Positions 17,509 to 26,435 of a DNA stretch of 64,000 bases are shown piece after piece (the first letter of the stretch is position 1; every line of letters begins with the position of its first letter). The notes under the pieces were generated by a model. The model saw only the letters and a list, made by a program, of their open reading frames with translations, was not told the DNA's origin and did not search any database. The translations under genes and the position numbers were made by a program. The stretch is from JAHCHG01 sp041394845 (GTDB taxonomy: Bacteria > Acidobacteriota > Blastocatellia > Pyrinomonadales > Pyrinomonadaceae): the NCBI GenBank assembly GCA_041394845.1, contig JAWKHL010000001.1, positions 2,232,001 through 2,296,000 of the forward strand, in the 5' to 3' direction.

Positions 17509-18321
17509 ATGAAAAACCGGGAACAAAAAATCAAAACCCTGATCGCCGACGACGAAAACCCGGCCCGCAAACGCCTCCGGGAATTATTGGTCGAACGATC
17601 CGAATTCGAGATCGTCGGAGAATGTTCGAGCGGCGAAGAAACCATCAAAGCGGTCGCGGCAAAAGCGCCGGATCTGGTTTTTCTCGACATCCATTTACAG
17701 GATATGAACGGCTTCGAGGTGCTGGAAGATCTTTCCCGCCGGGAAAATCTTCCGCTGATCGTGTTCGTGACCGCCTACGATCAATACGCCATCCGCGCCT
17801 TCGAATTTCACGCGCTCGATTACCTGCTCAAACCCTTCGACGACGAACGTTTCGCCGAAACGCTCGATTATGCAGTCTCCCGGATCAAACACGGAGGGAT
17901 CGAAAAACTGAGCCAAAAGATCTCGGGTTTGATCGCCGATTTCAAACGGGACCAGGAAAGAACTCCGTCCGGCGCGCAAGCCGAATATCAAAACCGCCTG
18001 GTTCTCCGTTCGGCCGGAAAAATCGCCTTTATCGAAACCAGGGACATCGACTGGATCAGCGCCGAGGGCTATTACGTTTCGATCCGGGTCGGGGGAAAAT
18101 CTCATCTGATGCGGGAGTCGCTGAAAAATCTGGAGAGGATCCTCGACCCGCGCATTTTTTTGCGGATCCACCGCTCGACCATCGTCAACATCAAGCGGAT
18201 CAAGGAACTTCATTCCCATTTTCACGGCGAATTCTTTGTCATCCTCAAGGACGGAAAGCGTTTCAAATTGAGCCGGGGTTACCGCGAAAATGCCGAACGC
18301 CTGCTCGACGGGCATTTTTAA
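17509..18321 (+). CDS. Response regulator, LytTR (AlgR/AgrA) family
   Basis: This is the cognate regulator of the LytS-like kinase. The ATG at 17509 follows the kinase stop by 2 bases and gives 270 residues. The receiver domain (about 7-125) has the acidic pair in IADDENPARKRL, the phosphorylation aspartate in LVFLDIHLQDMNGFEVL, and the conserved lysine in LLKPF. The LytTR DNA-binding domain occupies about residues 160-268 (IDWISAEGYYVSI, FLRIHRSTIVNIKRIKEL). An upstream in-frame extension read from the kinase gene is a shadow. The target genes are not evident here. Confidence 0.93.
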   Translation: MKNREQKIKTLIADDENPARKRLRELLVERSEFEIVGECSSGEETIKAVAAKAPDLVFLDIHLQDMNGFEVLEDLSRRENLPLIVFVTAYDQYAIRAFEFHALDYLLKPFDDERFAETLDYAVSRIKHGGIEKLSQKISGLIADFKRDQERTPSGAQAEYQNRLVLRSAGKIAFIETRDIDWISAEGYYVSIRVGGKSHLMRESLKNLERILDPRIFLRIHRSTIVNIKRIKELHSHFHGEFFVILKDGKRFKLSRGYRENAERLLDGHF

Positions 18322-18516
18322 ATCCGTTTACGGCCGTAAACGACCGGGCTATCTTCAGACGATCCCTTTGAGGTTAAAACGAACAGATCCCCCCTAAAAT
18401 TTTGCTTTTGGGCAACGCCTGCCAGCAAGATCGACGGATTTCCCGCAAATTCATATAACAAAGGTGCGGGATTTCGAAGAACTTTTCGGCGCCGGAGTTC
18501 GTTCTGACTCTTTAAG

Positions 18517-19341
18517 ATGAAATCAATTCAAGATCAGATAGCTTTCCGGGGGAAACCGATCGGAACCCGGCGGCTGGCGGATTTTAATTTGACCGAAAGC
18601 CGTTACGACCGAAACTGGCGGATGCCCGGCCACACCCACAGGATCCCGTACATCAGTTTCGTCCTCCGGGGCGGATACCGGGAAAAGGTCGGCCGATCCG
18701 TCCGCGAATGCGTTCCCGACACGGTCGTTTTTCACCAGGCGGACGAAACGCACGCCGTGGATTTCCGCCGGACCGAAACCCGCATCCTGAGGATCGAGCC
18801 GGATCAGAGTTGGTTTGATCAGAACGACACTTTCCCCGAAATATTCGAAAATCCCGAGCCTTTCAGCCACGATCCGATCAGTTGGATCGCCGCCCGCCTC
18901 TATTTCGAATTCAAAAAAAACGACGATTTTTCCCGGCTGGCAATTCAGGGCCTGATGCTCGAAATGCTGGCCGAGGCCGGACGCCGGCAAACCGGAAAGC
19001 GCGAAAAGGAACGAAAACCCGTCTGGCTGAAAAAAACCATCGAGATCCTGCGCGAAGATTTCAACGAGAAAACCTCGCTCGGCAAACTGGCCGCCGAGGC
19101 CGGGGTTCATCCGGTTTATTTGTCGCGCGAATTCCGCCGGCGGATGGGTTTGACGATCGGCGAGTTCGTCCGCCGGAAACGGATCGAAACGGCCTGCCGG
19201 GCTATGGAAAAAGATGACCGGGAGTTGTCGGAGATCGCCGGATCGGTCGGCTTTTACGACCAGAGCCATTTCACCAACACCTTCAAACGCCTGACCGGAT
19301 TGACGCCGTCCGAATATCGCTCGGCCTTTCGCCCGGGTTAA
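18517..19341 (+). CDS. AraC family transcriptional regulator
   Basis: A 274-residue regulator with an N-terminal cupin-like ligand pocket (about 25-150, with PGHTHRIPYISFVLRGGY) and two C-terminal helix-turn-helix motifs. The motifs read TSLGKLAAEAGVHPVYLSREF and LSEIAGSVGFYDQSHFTNTFKR, followed by LTPSEYR. It lies 195 bp after the LytTR regulator and 144 bp before the tricorn gene, on the same strand. It could control the peptidase gene, but the sequence does not show an operator. The ligand is unknown. Confidence 0.9.
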   Translation: MKSIQDQIAFRGKPIGTRRLADFNLTESRYDRNWRMPGHTHRIPYISFVLRGGYREKVGRSVRECVPDTVVFHQADETHAVDFRRTETRILRIEPDQSWFDQNDTFPEIFENPEPFSHDPISWIAARLYFEFKKNDDFSRLAIQGLMLEMLAEAGRRQTGKREKERKPVWLKKTIEILREDFNEKTSLGKLAAEAGVHPVYLSREFRRRMGLTIGEFVRRKRIETACRAMEKDDRELSEIAGSVGFYDQSHFTNTFKRLTGLTPSEYRSAFRPG

Positions 19342-19485
19342 TATTTTCCAAAAAGAGTAAATAAATCCAAGATTTATCAGAAAAAATAAATTAGGCTGAT
19401 TAAAACGATGATCTGGCCTGATCTTGGAGTTTTGGCGCGGATTCGATTATTTACCCGAAGAACACCCCCTGATTTTTTTACCGCT

Positions 19486-22400
19486 ATGAGATTTTTAATA
19501 ATAGTTCTGTTCCTGACGAGTTCATTTTTAAGAGAAGGCTTCGCCCAGGAGCCCGCGCCGCCCCTTTTGATCGATCAGGTGACGGTCAATCAAACCCACA
19601 TCGCCTTTACCTATGCGGGCGACATCTGGACGGTCGAACGTTCCGGCGGCACTGCCCGCGCCCTGACCCGAAAGAGCGGGGAGAACTCCCACCCGATGTT
19701 CTCGCCGGACGGAACCGTTCTGGCTTTTTCCCGCAGCAATCCGGATTCTTCGAACGTCTTCGTCATGCCGGCCGGGGGCGGCGAGACCCGCCAGCTGACC
19801 TTTATCCCCGAGAATGACCGGGTCGTCGGCTGGACGCCCGACGGGCGGGAGATCCTTTTTTATTCGCACCGCGACGAGGAATTCAATTTCCGCCTCTACA
19901 AAATTGCCAGAGACGGGGTCCTGCCCGAAGCATTGCCATTTCCGCAGGGTTTTGCGGGGTCCTATTCTCCGGACGGAAAACGGATCGCCTACCTGCCCAA
20001 ACTTCCATTCGGCGGATGGCGTCATTACCGGGGCGGGATGAGATCCGGCATCTGGATCGCCGAACTCGGAAACGGCGCGGTCGAAAAACTGCCGCACGGC
20101 GATTACAACGACAAGTTCCCGATGTGGATCGGAGATAAGATCTATTTCGTTTCCGACAGGACCGGACACGCCAATCTTTTCGCCTTTGACCTGAAGACGA
20201 AAAAAACCGCCCAACTGACCGAATTTGACCGGTACGGCATCACGGCGGCCTCGGCCGGAGGGGGAGCGATCGTTTTCGTTCGGGCCGGGCGGATTTTTCT
20301 TTTTGACCCGGCGGCCCAAAAAGCGAATCAGGTCGAAGTCCGGGCGAACGCCGACCGGGCGGAGCTCGAACCGAAAGAAACCAACGTCGCCGGCATCTTT
20401 GACTGGATCATTCCGACCGCCGATGGCGAGAGAATCCTGGTCAATTCGCGCGGTGAGGTTCTGCTTTTCGATCCGAAAACCGGCGGGTCCGACGATCTGA
20501 CCAAAACCTCCGGCGTTGCCGAACGCTACCCGGCGATCTCTCCCGATAATCGCCTGGTCGCTTATTTCTCGGACGAAACGGGCGAATATCAACTCCACAT
20601 CCGCTCGCTCGAATCGGGGGCAGTGAAAAAGATCCCGATCGAGGAGAAACCCTCGTTTTACCGCGAACTGAAATGGTCGCCGGACTCCAAAAAGCTCGTT
20701 TTTTCGGACAAACGGCTGGCTCTCTGGATGGCCGACGCCGAAGCCGCGACCCTCCGGCGGATCGACAGCTCGACCTATTCCTATCAGGAGCAATGGTTTC
20801 CCAACTGGTCGCCCGACGGGCGCTGGCTGGTCTATTCCAAATATCTGAAAAACCGGATCCGCACCGTTTTCATTTACGATGTCGCCGGCGGGCGGACGCA
20901 CCAGATCACCGACGGAGTAACCCACGCCGAATCGCCGGTCTTTGATCAGAACGGCAAATATCTCTATTTCATCTGGAGTCCCAACGCCGGAACCAGCGAA
21001 TACGGCTGGGGGGTCCTCAACGGAATGATGGCCCGGCCGCTGGTCCGCCGCAACATGAGTCTGATCGTTCTGCAAAAAGACGCGCCGTCGCCGCTTTATC
21101 CGAACGGTCAGCCGAACCCGGAAGCCAAAGCCCCGGAATCGGTTTCCGAAGTGCGGATCGATTTCGAGGACATCGGCCGGAGAGTCGTTCAAATGCCCTT
21201 GCAGGCCCGGGATTACGCCCGGCTGACGGCCGGAAAACCGGGACGCGTTTACGCTTTCGTCACCGAATGGGAGAAAATGCCCGGCATCCTCGATTCCCCG
21301 CCGACCTCGCTTTATCGCTCCGACCTTTCGAAGCCCCCGAACTTCGACAAGATCATCGAAAACATCGGCGATTACGAGATTTCGGAAAACAAGGAAAAAC
21401 TGCTTTATCTGAAAAGAGGCGACGCTTTTCTGGTCGATCTTGGGTCGGAGATCAAGGACGGCGACGGCAAACTGAATTTCGAAAATCTCAAGGTCCGGGT
21501 CGATCCGGCCGAGGAGTGGCGGCAGATCTACCGTGAGGCCTGGCGCGTCATGCGCGACTGGTTTTACGACCCGAATCATCACGGGCAGGACCTCGGAGAA
21601 CTGGAAAAGCATTTCGCCGAATATCTGCCGGGAATCACGCGCCGGACCGATCTCAACGCGCTGATGGGAGAGATGCTCGGACACATCTCGGTCAGCCATC
21701 TGGGGGTCGGCGGCGGCGACGTTCCCCGGCCCGACGCAAGACCGAGCCGGATCGGCCTGCTCGGAGCCGATTACGAGATCGACCGGGGCCGCTACCGTTT
21801 CAAGAAGATCTACCGGACGAGCCAATACGGCGACCCGAGCGGTTTCGCCCCGGCCCCGCTCGATCAACCGGGCCTTAATGTCAAGGAAGGCGAATATCTG
21901 CTGTCGGTCAACGATGCCAATGTGGATGCGACGAAAAACATCTACAGCTATTTTGAAAACACCGCCGGACGTCCGACCAGGATCACGGTCGCCCCTGACC
22001 CGAACGGCCAGGGCGGGCGGACCTTAACGGTTCTTCCGCTGGGCGGCGAAAACGGACTCAGGCGGGCCGGCTGGGCGGCCCGCAACCGCCGGATCGTCGA
22101 GGAAAAAACCGGAGGGCGGATCGGTTACATCTACGTCGCCAATTTCGGTTCGGGCATTCTGGATTTCATCCGCGGCCTGACCGGTTACAGCGACCGCGAC
22201 GGCGTCATCATCGACCAGCGTTACAACGGCGGCGGGATCACATCGGATTATCTGATCGAATGGCTCCAGCGCAACCCGCTCTATTACTACACCTTCCGCG
22301 AGGGCGAAGACATCGCCACGCCGGTCAATCCCGGCCCGTTGGCCAAAGTCCTGATCACCAACAATCTGAATTTTTCGGCCGCCGAGACCTTCGCTTTTAT

Positions 22401-22719
22401 GTACAAACTCGGTCATGTCGGCCCGATCGTCGGCGAAAGAACCTACGGCGGCGGGATCGGCCCCTACGTTTTCACGCCCCATTTCATCGACGGCGGACGG
22501 GTCCGTCTGCCGAACCGGGCCGCTTACGATCCGAGCGGCAAGGACTGGGGCATCGAAAACATCGGAGTGGCCCCGGATTTCGAGGTCGAGATCACGCCCC
22601 GGGACTGGATGGCCGGCCGCGACCCGCAACTCGAAAAGGCGATCGAGGTCGCGCTGGCGGAGGCCCGCAAAAACGGCAAAAGGGCGCCGAAAAAACCGCC
22701 CTATCCGGTTCATCCGTAA
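19486..22719 (+). CDS. Tricorn-type S41 protease, exported
   Basis: Tricorn proteases degrade peptides released by other proteases. I use the ATG at 19486, because it gives a signal peptide (MRFLIIVLFLTSSFLREGFA); the longer frame upstream adds 26 unlikely residues. Order in the 1077-residue product: a six- or seven-bladed TolB/WD40-like propeller, a second propeller region, the C1 helical domain with WFYDPNHHGQDL (His of the tetrad), a PDZ domain (about 760-850) and an S41 core. The core contains DGVIIDQRYNGGG, the nucleophile in NFSAAETFAF, GERTYGGGIG and NIGVAPDFEVE. The length fits the family (about 1050-1100). Export distinguishes it from the cytosolic archaeal tricorn. Confidence 0.93.
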   Translation: MRFLIIVLFLTSSFLREGFAQEPAPPLLIDQVTVNQTHIAFTYAGDIWTVERSGGTARALTRKSGENSHPMFSPDGTVLAFSRSNPDSSNVFVMPAGGGETRQLTFIPENDRVVGWTPDGREILFYSHRDEEFNFRLYKIARDGVLPEALPFPQGFAGSYSPDGKRIAYLPKLPFGGWRHYRGGMRSGIWIAELGNGAVEKLPHGDYNDKFPMWIGDKIYFVSDRTGHANLFAFDLKTKKTAQLTEFDRYGITAASAGGGAIVFVRAGRIFLFDPAAQKANQVEVRANADRAELEPKETNVAGIFDWIIPTADGERILVNSRGEVLLFDPKTGGSDDLTKTSGVAERYPAISPDNRLVAYFSDETGEYQLHIRSLESGAVKKIPIEEKPSFYRELKWSPDSKKLVFSDKRLALWMADAEAATLRRIDSSTYSYQEQWFPNWSPDGRWLVYSKYLKNRIRTVFIYDVAGGRTHQITDGVTHAESPVFDQNGKYLYFIWSPNAGTSEYGWGVLNGMMARPLVRRNMSLIVLQKDAPSPLYPNGQPNPEAKAPESVSEVRIDFEDIGRRVVQMPLQARDYARLTAGKPGRVYAFVTEWEKMPGILDSPPTSLYRSDLSKPPNFDKIIENIGDYEISENKEKLLYLKRGDAFLVDLGSEIKDGDGKLNFENLKVRVDPAEEWRQIYREAWRVMRDWFYDPNHHGQDLGELEKHFAEYLPGITRRTDLNALMGEMLGHISVSHLGVGGGDVPRPDARPSRIGLLGADYEIDRGRYRFKKIYRTSQYGDPSGFAPAPLDQPGLNVKEGEYLLSVNDANVDATKNIYSYFENTAGRPTRITVAPDPNGQGGRTLTVLPLGGENGLRRAGWAARNRRIVEEKTGGRIGYIYVANFGSGILDFIRGLTGYSDRDGVIIDQRYNGGGITSDYLIEWLQRNPLYYYTFREGEDIATPVNPGPLAKVLITNNLNFSAAETFAFMYKLGHVGPIVGERTYGGGIGPYVFTPHFIDGGRVRLPNRAAYDPSGKDWGIENIGVAPDFEVEITPRDWMAGRDPQLEKAIEVALAEARKNGKRAPKKPPYPVHP

Positions 22720-22760
22720 TTCGCCTGGGAGCGCGGTTCATCCCATAAACTTCGGATGAA

Positions 22761-23759
22761 TCAACGATTGATCATCTTTTGCGCGTATTCCGGATACCGC
22801 GCTCCCTGAATGTCGATCCCGGCGGTGATGCCGTCAAGTTCGCCGAGATCTTCCGCCGTCAGTTCGACATCCGCCGCGCCGAGATTTTCCTCCAGACGGT
22901 GCGGTTTGGTCGTTCCCGGGATCGGGACGATCCAGGGCTTTTGGGCCAGCACCCAGGCCAGAGCGATCTGGGCCGGCGTGGCGTTTTTCTGTTCGGCGAA
23001 TTTTCCGATCAGATCGACCAAAGCCTGATTCGCTTTGCGGTTTTCCTCGGAAAAACGCGGGACGGTGTTGCGAAAATCGGTGCTGTCGAACTTCGTGTTT
23101 TGGTCGATCTTTCCGGTCAGAAATCCTTTGCCCAAAGGGCTGAACGGAACGAATCCGATTCCCAATTCTTCAAGGACGGGCAGGATCTCGGTCTCCGGTT
23201 CGCGCCACCAAAGCGAATATTCGCTTTGAAGCGCGGCCACCGGTTGAACGGCGTGCGCCCGGCGGATCGTTTCCGGCCCCGCTTCGGAGAGGCCGAAATG
23301 CCTGACCTTGCCCTCGTCGATCAGATCTTTGACCGCCCCGGCGACCTCCTCGATCGGCACGTCGGGATCGACGCGGTGTTGATAAAAAAGATCGATGTAA
23401 TCCGTCCCGAGCCTTCGGAGCGACGCTTCGGCGACCTCTCTGATATGTTCCGGCCGGCTGTTGAGCGGCGGCAGATCCTTAATTGCTTCATCGGTTTTTA
23501 TGTTAAAACCGAATTTGGTGGCGATGACGACCCGCTCGCGAACCGGTTCGAGCGCCTCGCCGACCAGTCTTTCGTTGGTGAACGGCCCGTAAACCTCGGC
23601 CGTATCGAAAAACGTAACGCCCCGTTCGACCGCCGTACGGATCAGAGAGATCATCTCTCTCCTGTCCCCGGCCGGTCCGTAACCGAAACTCATTCCCATA
23701 CATCCGAGCCCGAGAGCCGACACTTCCAAACCGCTTTTTCCAAGTTTTCTTTTTTGCAT
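22761..23759 (-). CDS. Aldo/keto reductase
   Basis: An NADPH-dependent carbonyl reductase of 332 residues folded as a TIM barrel. Catalytic residues are visible: Asp and Tyr in FFDTAEVYGP, Lys in IATKFGF, and His in LFYQHRVDPD. The C-terminal cofactor segment is PWIVPIPGTTKPHRLEENLGA. It begins MQKRKLGKSGLEVSALGLGCMGMSFGYG, typical of the YhdN/AKR13-like group. It is divergent from an AraC regulator 184 bp away, an arrangement often seen for stress-induced reductases. The physiological substrate is unknown. Confidence 0.93.
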   Translation of the reverse strand: MQKRKLGKSGLEVSALGLGCMGMSFGYGPAGDRREMISLIRTAVERGVTFFDTAEVYGPFTNERLVGEALEPVRERVVIATKFGFNIKTDEAIKDLPPLNSRPEHIREVAEASLRRLGTDYIDLFYQHRVDPDVPIEEVAGAVKDLIDEGKVRHFGLSEAGPETIRRAHAVQPVAALQSEYSLWWREPETEILPVLEELGIGFVPFSPLGKGFLTGKIDQNTKFDSTDFRNTVPRFSEENRKANQALVDLIGKFAEQKNATPAQIALAWVLAQKPWIVPIPGTTKPHRLEENLGAADVELTAEDLGELDGITAGIDIQGARYPEYAQKMINR

Positions 23760-23943
23760 AATTTCTCCGTATATTATTTCGCTTATTCCGCGACCAAAAC
23801 TTTCTCGTTTTTCCCGTTCGAATTTGATAATAAAGGCCCGGAATTATGAAGCGGTAAGACGATTCTCGCTAATTATTGTAGAATTCTGCAAAAACCCGCG
23901 GTTTGAATATGAAAAGCAAAAGCAAACGGGGTAGTATGAATTT

Positions 23944-24870
23944 ATGAACATTCAAGCCGTCAAACCCGAGAAACAAAGAATCCAAAACAGCCGGGAGGAA
24001 TTGATCGAGCGGATGACCGGCTTTGTTACCGAAGACAAAGTGGTCGAGGTCTTTCCCGGAATTTTTTTGGGCCGTTCGTCGAGTCTGACCGAAGGACTTC
24101 ACTCCGTCTTCAAGCCCGCTTTTTGCGTCATCGCCCAGGGCAGTAAGCGGGTGTTGTTGGGAGAGGAGGTTTTTCGATACGATTCCGGGAATTACCTGAT
24201 CTCGACCGTCGATCTGCCGATCGTCAGCCACGTCATCGAAGCGTCGGAAGAAAAACCTTATTTGAGTTTTCGCATAAATCTCGAACCTTCGACGGTCGCC
24301 TCGGTGATGATGGAATCGGGCACCTATATTAAAAAAGGCGACCGGAGCGTCAAGGCGATGGATGTCAGTTCGATAGGTGCCGATCTGCTCGACGCGGTGG
24401 TCAGATTGGCCAGGCTGATTGACAGACCGGAGGAAATGAAAGCTCTCGCCCCGCTCATCATCCGCGAGATCATCTACCGGCTTTTAAGGGGGGAACAGGG
24501 CGCGCGGCTCGGTCATCTGCTGGCCTCCGAAGGGGAAACGCGGCGCATCTCCGAGGCGGTCAGAGATCTGCGCGAAAACTTTGACCGGCCGCTGAGGATC
24601 GAAGATATGGCCCGCCGGCTCGGGATGAGCGTTTCCGGCTTTCATCATCATTTCAAATCCGTTACCGCGATGAGCCCGATCCAATTTCAAAAACAATTGC
24701 GGCTTCAGGAAGCCCGCCGTCTGATGCTCGGTGAGGAACTCAACGCGGCCGACGCCGGATTCCGGGTCGGTTACGAAGACCCTTCGTATTTCAGCCGCGA
24801 GTACAAAAAACTGTTCGGCGCCCCGCCCCAACGCGACATCTCCAAACTGCGCGGCGATCTACAGGTTTGA
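23944..24870 (+). CDS. AraC family regulator with AraC_N (YqhC-like) domain
   Basis: A 308-residue activator. The N-terminal half (about 15-175) is the AraC_N type, with FKPAFCVIAQGSKRVLLGEEVFRYDSGNYL followed by LPIVSHV. The C-terminal half has two helix-turn-helix motifs (LRIEDMARRLGMSVSGFHHHFK, NAADAGFRVGYEDPSYFSREYK). This domain pair matches YqhC, which in E. coli activates the divergent aldehyde reductase gene yqhD. The same divergent layout with an aldo/keto reductase here suggests a similar aldehyde or electrophile response (inference). Confidence 0.9.
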   Translation: MNIQAVKPEKQRIQNSREELIERMTGFVTEDKVVEVFPGIFLGRSSSLTEGLHSVFKPAFCVIAQGSKRVLLGEEVFRYDSGNYLISTVDLPIVSHVIEASEEKPYLSFRINLEPSTVASVMMESGTYIKKGDRSVKAMDVSSIGADLLDAVVRLARLIDRPEEMKALAPLIIREIIYRLLRGEQGARLGHLLASEGETRRISEAVRDLRENFDRPLRIEDMARRLGMSVSGFHHHFKSVTAMSPIQFQKQLRLQEARRLMLGEELNAADAGFRVGYEDPSYFSREYKKLFGAPPQRDISKLRGDLQV

Positions 24871-24987
24871 GAAGAGATTAAAAGAAAGCCGGATTTTATT
24901 GGCAAGTCAAAGCGTGATTTTTGTGCAAATTTGCTGACAGCGGATATTTTCGCCAAACGGGACCGATAAATCTTTTCTCGACAAAAT

Positions 24988-25929
24988 CTAGGAAACCTGT
25001 TCGATCAACTCCTTTCTGGTCTGGTCAATGTCCCTGATCCGCTTTTCGGTTTCCGCCATTTTTCGGCGGCAGATATTGACGGCGTCCGCCACTTGCGTCA
25101 TGGCCACATTGCAGGATCGGACGGCGTTGTTGATCTTTTTCTGAACGGCCCAGTCGGCGATCAGACCGTCAAAGAAATAGTCGGCAAATTTGGAGAACTC
25201 ACCGATTTGAAGAGATACCTGAAGACGTTCACCGGCGTCGGCCAGTTCCTCCTGAAACCTCCGCAAAAATCCCTGAGCCTGATGGGCTTTGGCCTTGGCC
25301 GAATCGATCCGCGAATGCTTGGCCATGGTCGTGAAAGTCCCTCCGCCCAACATATCCCAGGTGCCGAGAGTGGCGGCCCGATTGAGATCGACGCTGACCG
25401 ACCGGAGGGCTTCGAGGGCGGCCTCTCCGGCCTGAACCGCCTCCCGCAGTTCCTTATGATCGGAATGCAGATCGGCCAGCCTTTCCGACAATGCGAACAA
25501 CTGTCCCGCCGGGCCGTAATTGGCCGCCGCCATCATCTTGAGTTTCTCGTTGATCAGTTGATTATACTCGGCATCGACCGCCCCCAGAGCGTCGAGTTCG
25601 GCCCGAAGCCTTTTTATCTCCAGTTTGGCCTGTTCGATGGCCCGGACGTTTTCGTCGTATTTGAGTTTGGCGGCCAGATATTCCCGCTTTTCCTTTTCGA
25701 GACGGGCTGCCTTTTCGCCCAGAACGCCGTAAAACAGTCCGGTCACGCTGAGTCCTTCGAGTTTGTCAACATCCGCCTTTTCGCTCAACAAACGCCCTCT
25801 CAGAACGGTGTGTGTTTTTTCTTCACCGTCCAGGAATTTCCGCGTTTGCCGGAGCATCGCCTCCAATTTTCGGGCCGCCCGCACCCGCTCCTTGGCCCTC
25901 ATCAGCCGTTCGTTGATCTCCTTCAGCAT
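24988..25929 (-). CDS. Coiled-coil protein of unknown function
   Basis: A 313-residue soluble protein dominated by heptad-like helices (residues 1-45, 70-115 and 240-313). In the middle lies a less helical stretch, TLGTWDMLGGGTFTTMAKHSRID, that looks conserved rather than structural filler. There is no signal peptide. The ATG is preceded by AGGGAG, and the end of an inverted-repeat element lies 15 bp upstream. It may scaffold or bind membranes or nucleic acid, but I do not recognise the family. Confidence 0.65.
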   Translation of the reverse strand: MLKEINERLMRAKERVRAARKLEAMLRQTRKFLDGEEKTHTVLRGRLLSEKADVDKLEGLSVTGLFYGVLGEKAARLEKEKREYLAAKLKYDENVRAIEQAKLEIKRLRAELDALGAVDAEYNQLINEKLKMMAAANYGPAGQLFALSERLADLHSDHKELREAVQAGEAALEALRSVSVDLNRAATLGTWDMLGGGTFTTMAKHSRIDSAKAKAHQAQGFLRRFQEELADAGERLQVSLQIGEFSKFADYFFDGLIADWAVQKKINNAVRSCNVAMTQVADAVNICRRKMAETEKRIRDIDQTRKELIEQVS

Positions 25930-25944
25930 CAGTTTCTCCCTGTC

Positions 25945-26181
25945 AGGTTCTGTTGAGATAAATGAATTGCCACTAGCTTTAGCTGGTGGTGGTTAAGATG
26001 AATAAAGCCCTCCGGCTTTAGCCAAATAAAAATGTAAATAACTTCCTGATCAGCTTTAGCTGAAGCTGTCAGGATCAGGATTTTTTTTAGTGTGTTCGGC
26101 TAAAGCCTCTTGTTTCCTTTATTTCAGGCCCACGAGTTAAAACTCGTGGCAATTCATAAAAACCTTTTGTCAACTGAACCT
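25945..26181. mobile_element. MITE-like element with imperfect terminal inverted repeats
   Basis: The 237-bp unit begins AGGTTCTGTTGA...ATGAATTGCCAC and ends with the complement, GTGGCAATTCAT...TCAACTGAACCT. Its interior is a string of small palindromes: GCCACTAGCTTTAGCTGGTGG-like, CCGGCTTTAGCC, a long TCCTGATC..GATCAGGA hairpin, and CCACGAGTT..AACTCGTGG. There is no coding capacity. The AGGTTC...TTGAC-type ends resemble insertion-sequence termini. No clear target duplication was seen. Confidence 0.6.
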
Positions 26182-26330
26182 AGAGTTGTTGATTTTTCCG
26201 CCCAAATTTCGCAGTCAGTTTGGGGAGCGCAGCCGGCGATAATGAATCTGCCGGAACGTGAAATTTTCGCTCAATTTCGGATGGCCCACATTTTACCAGC
26301 CGATTTGGGCTTTTCCAAACAAAACACACC
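26182..26330. other. Intergenic remainder, no gene seen
   Basis: About 150 bp between the MITE-like element and the hydrolase terminator. Short open frames here have no recognisable content. Confidence 0.4.
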
Positions 26331-26366
26331 AAAAAAAAATCCCGGCGGGACCGTTTGCCGTCGGGA
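26331..26366 (-). terminator. Rho-independent terminator of the alpha/beta hydrolase gene
   Basis: Read on the minus strand, TCCCGACGGC and GTCCCGCCGGGA form a hairpin (one mismatch) followed by nine T residues, about 70 bp after the stop at 26436. Confidence 0.85.
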
Positions 26367-26435
26367 AAGGAATGCGGGTCTTCTTTTCTTTTGACCGGGT
26401 TTCAATCGCGACCCTTGAATTCCGGGCCGGAAAAT

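Noticed and set aside
19528..21867. 779-codon minus-strand frame opposite the tricorn gene
   Set aside because: It has no domain motifs and mirrors the codon bias of the tricorn gene; a shadow frame.
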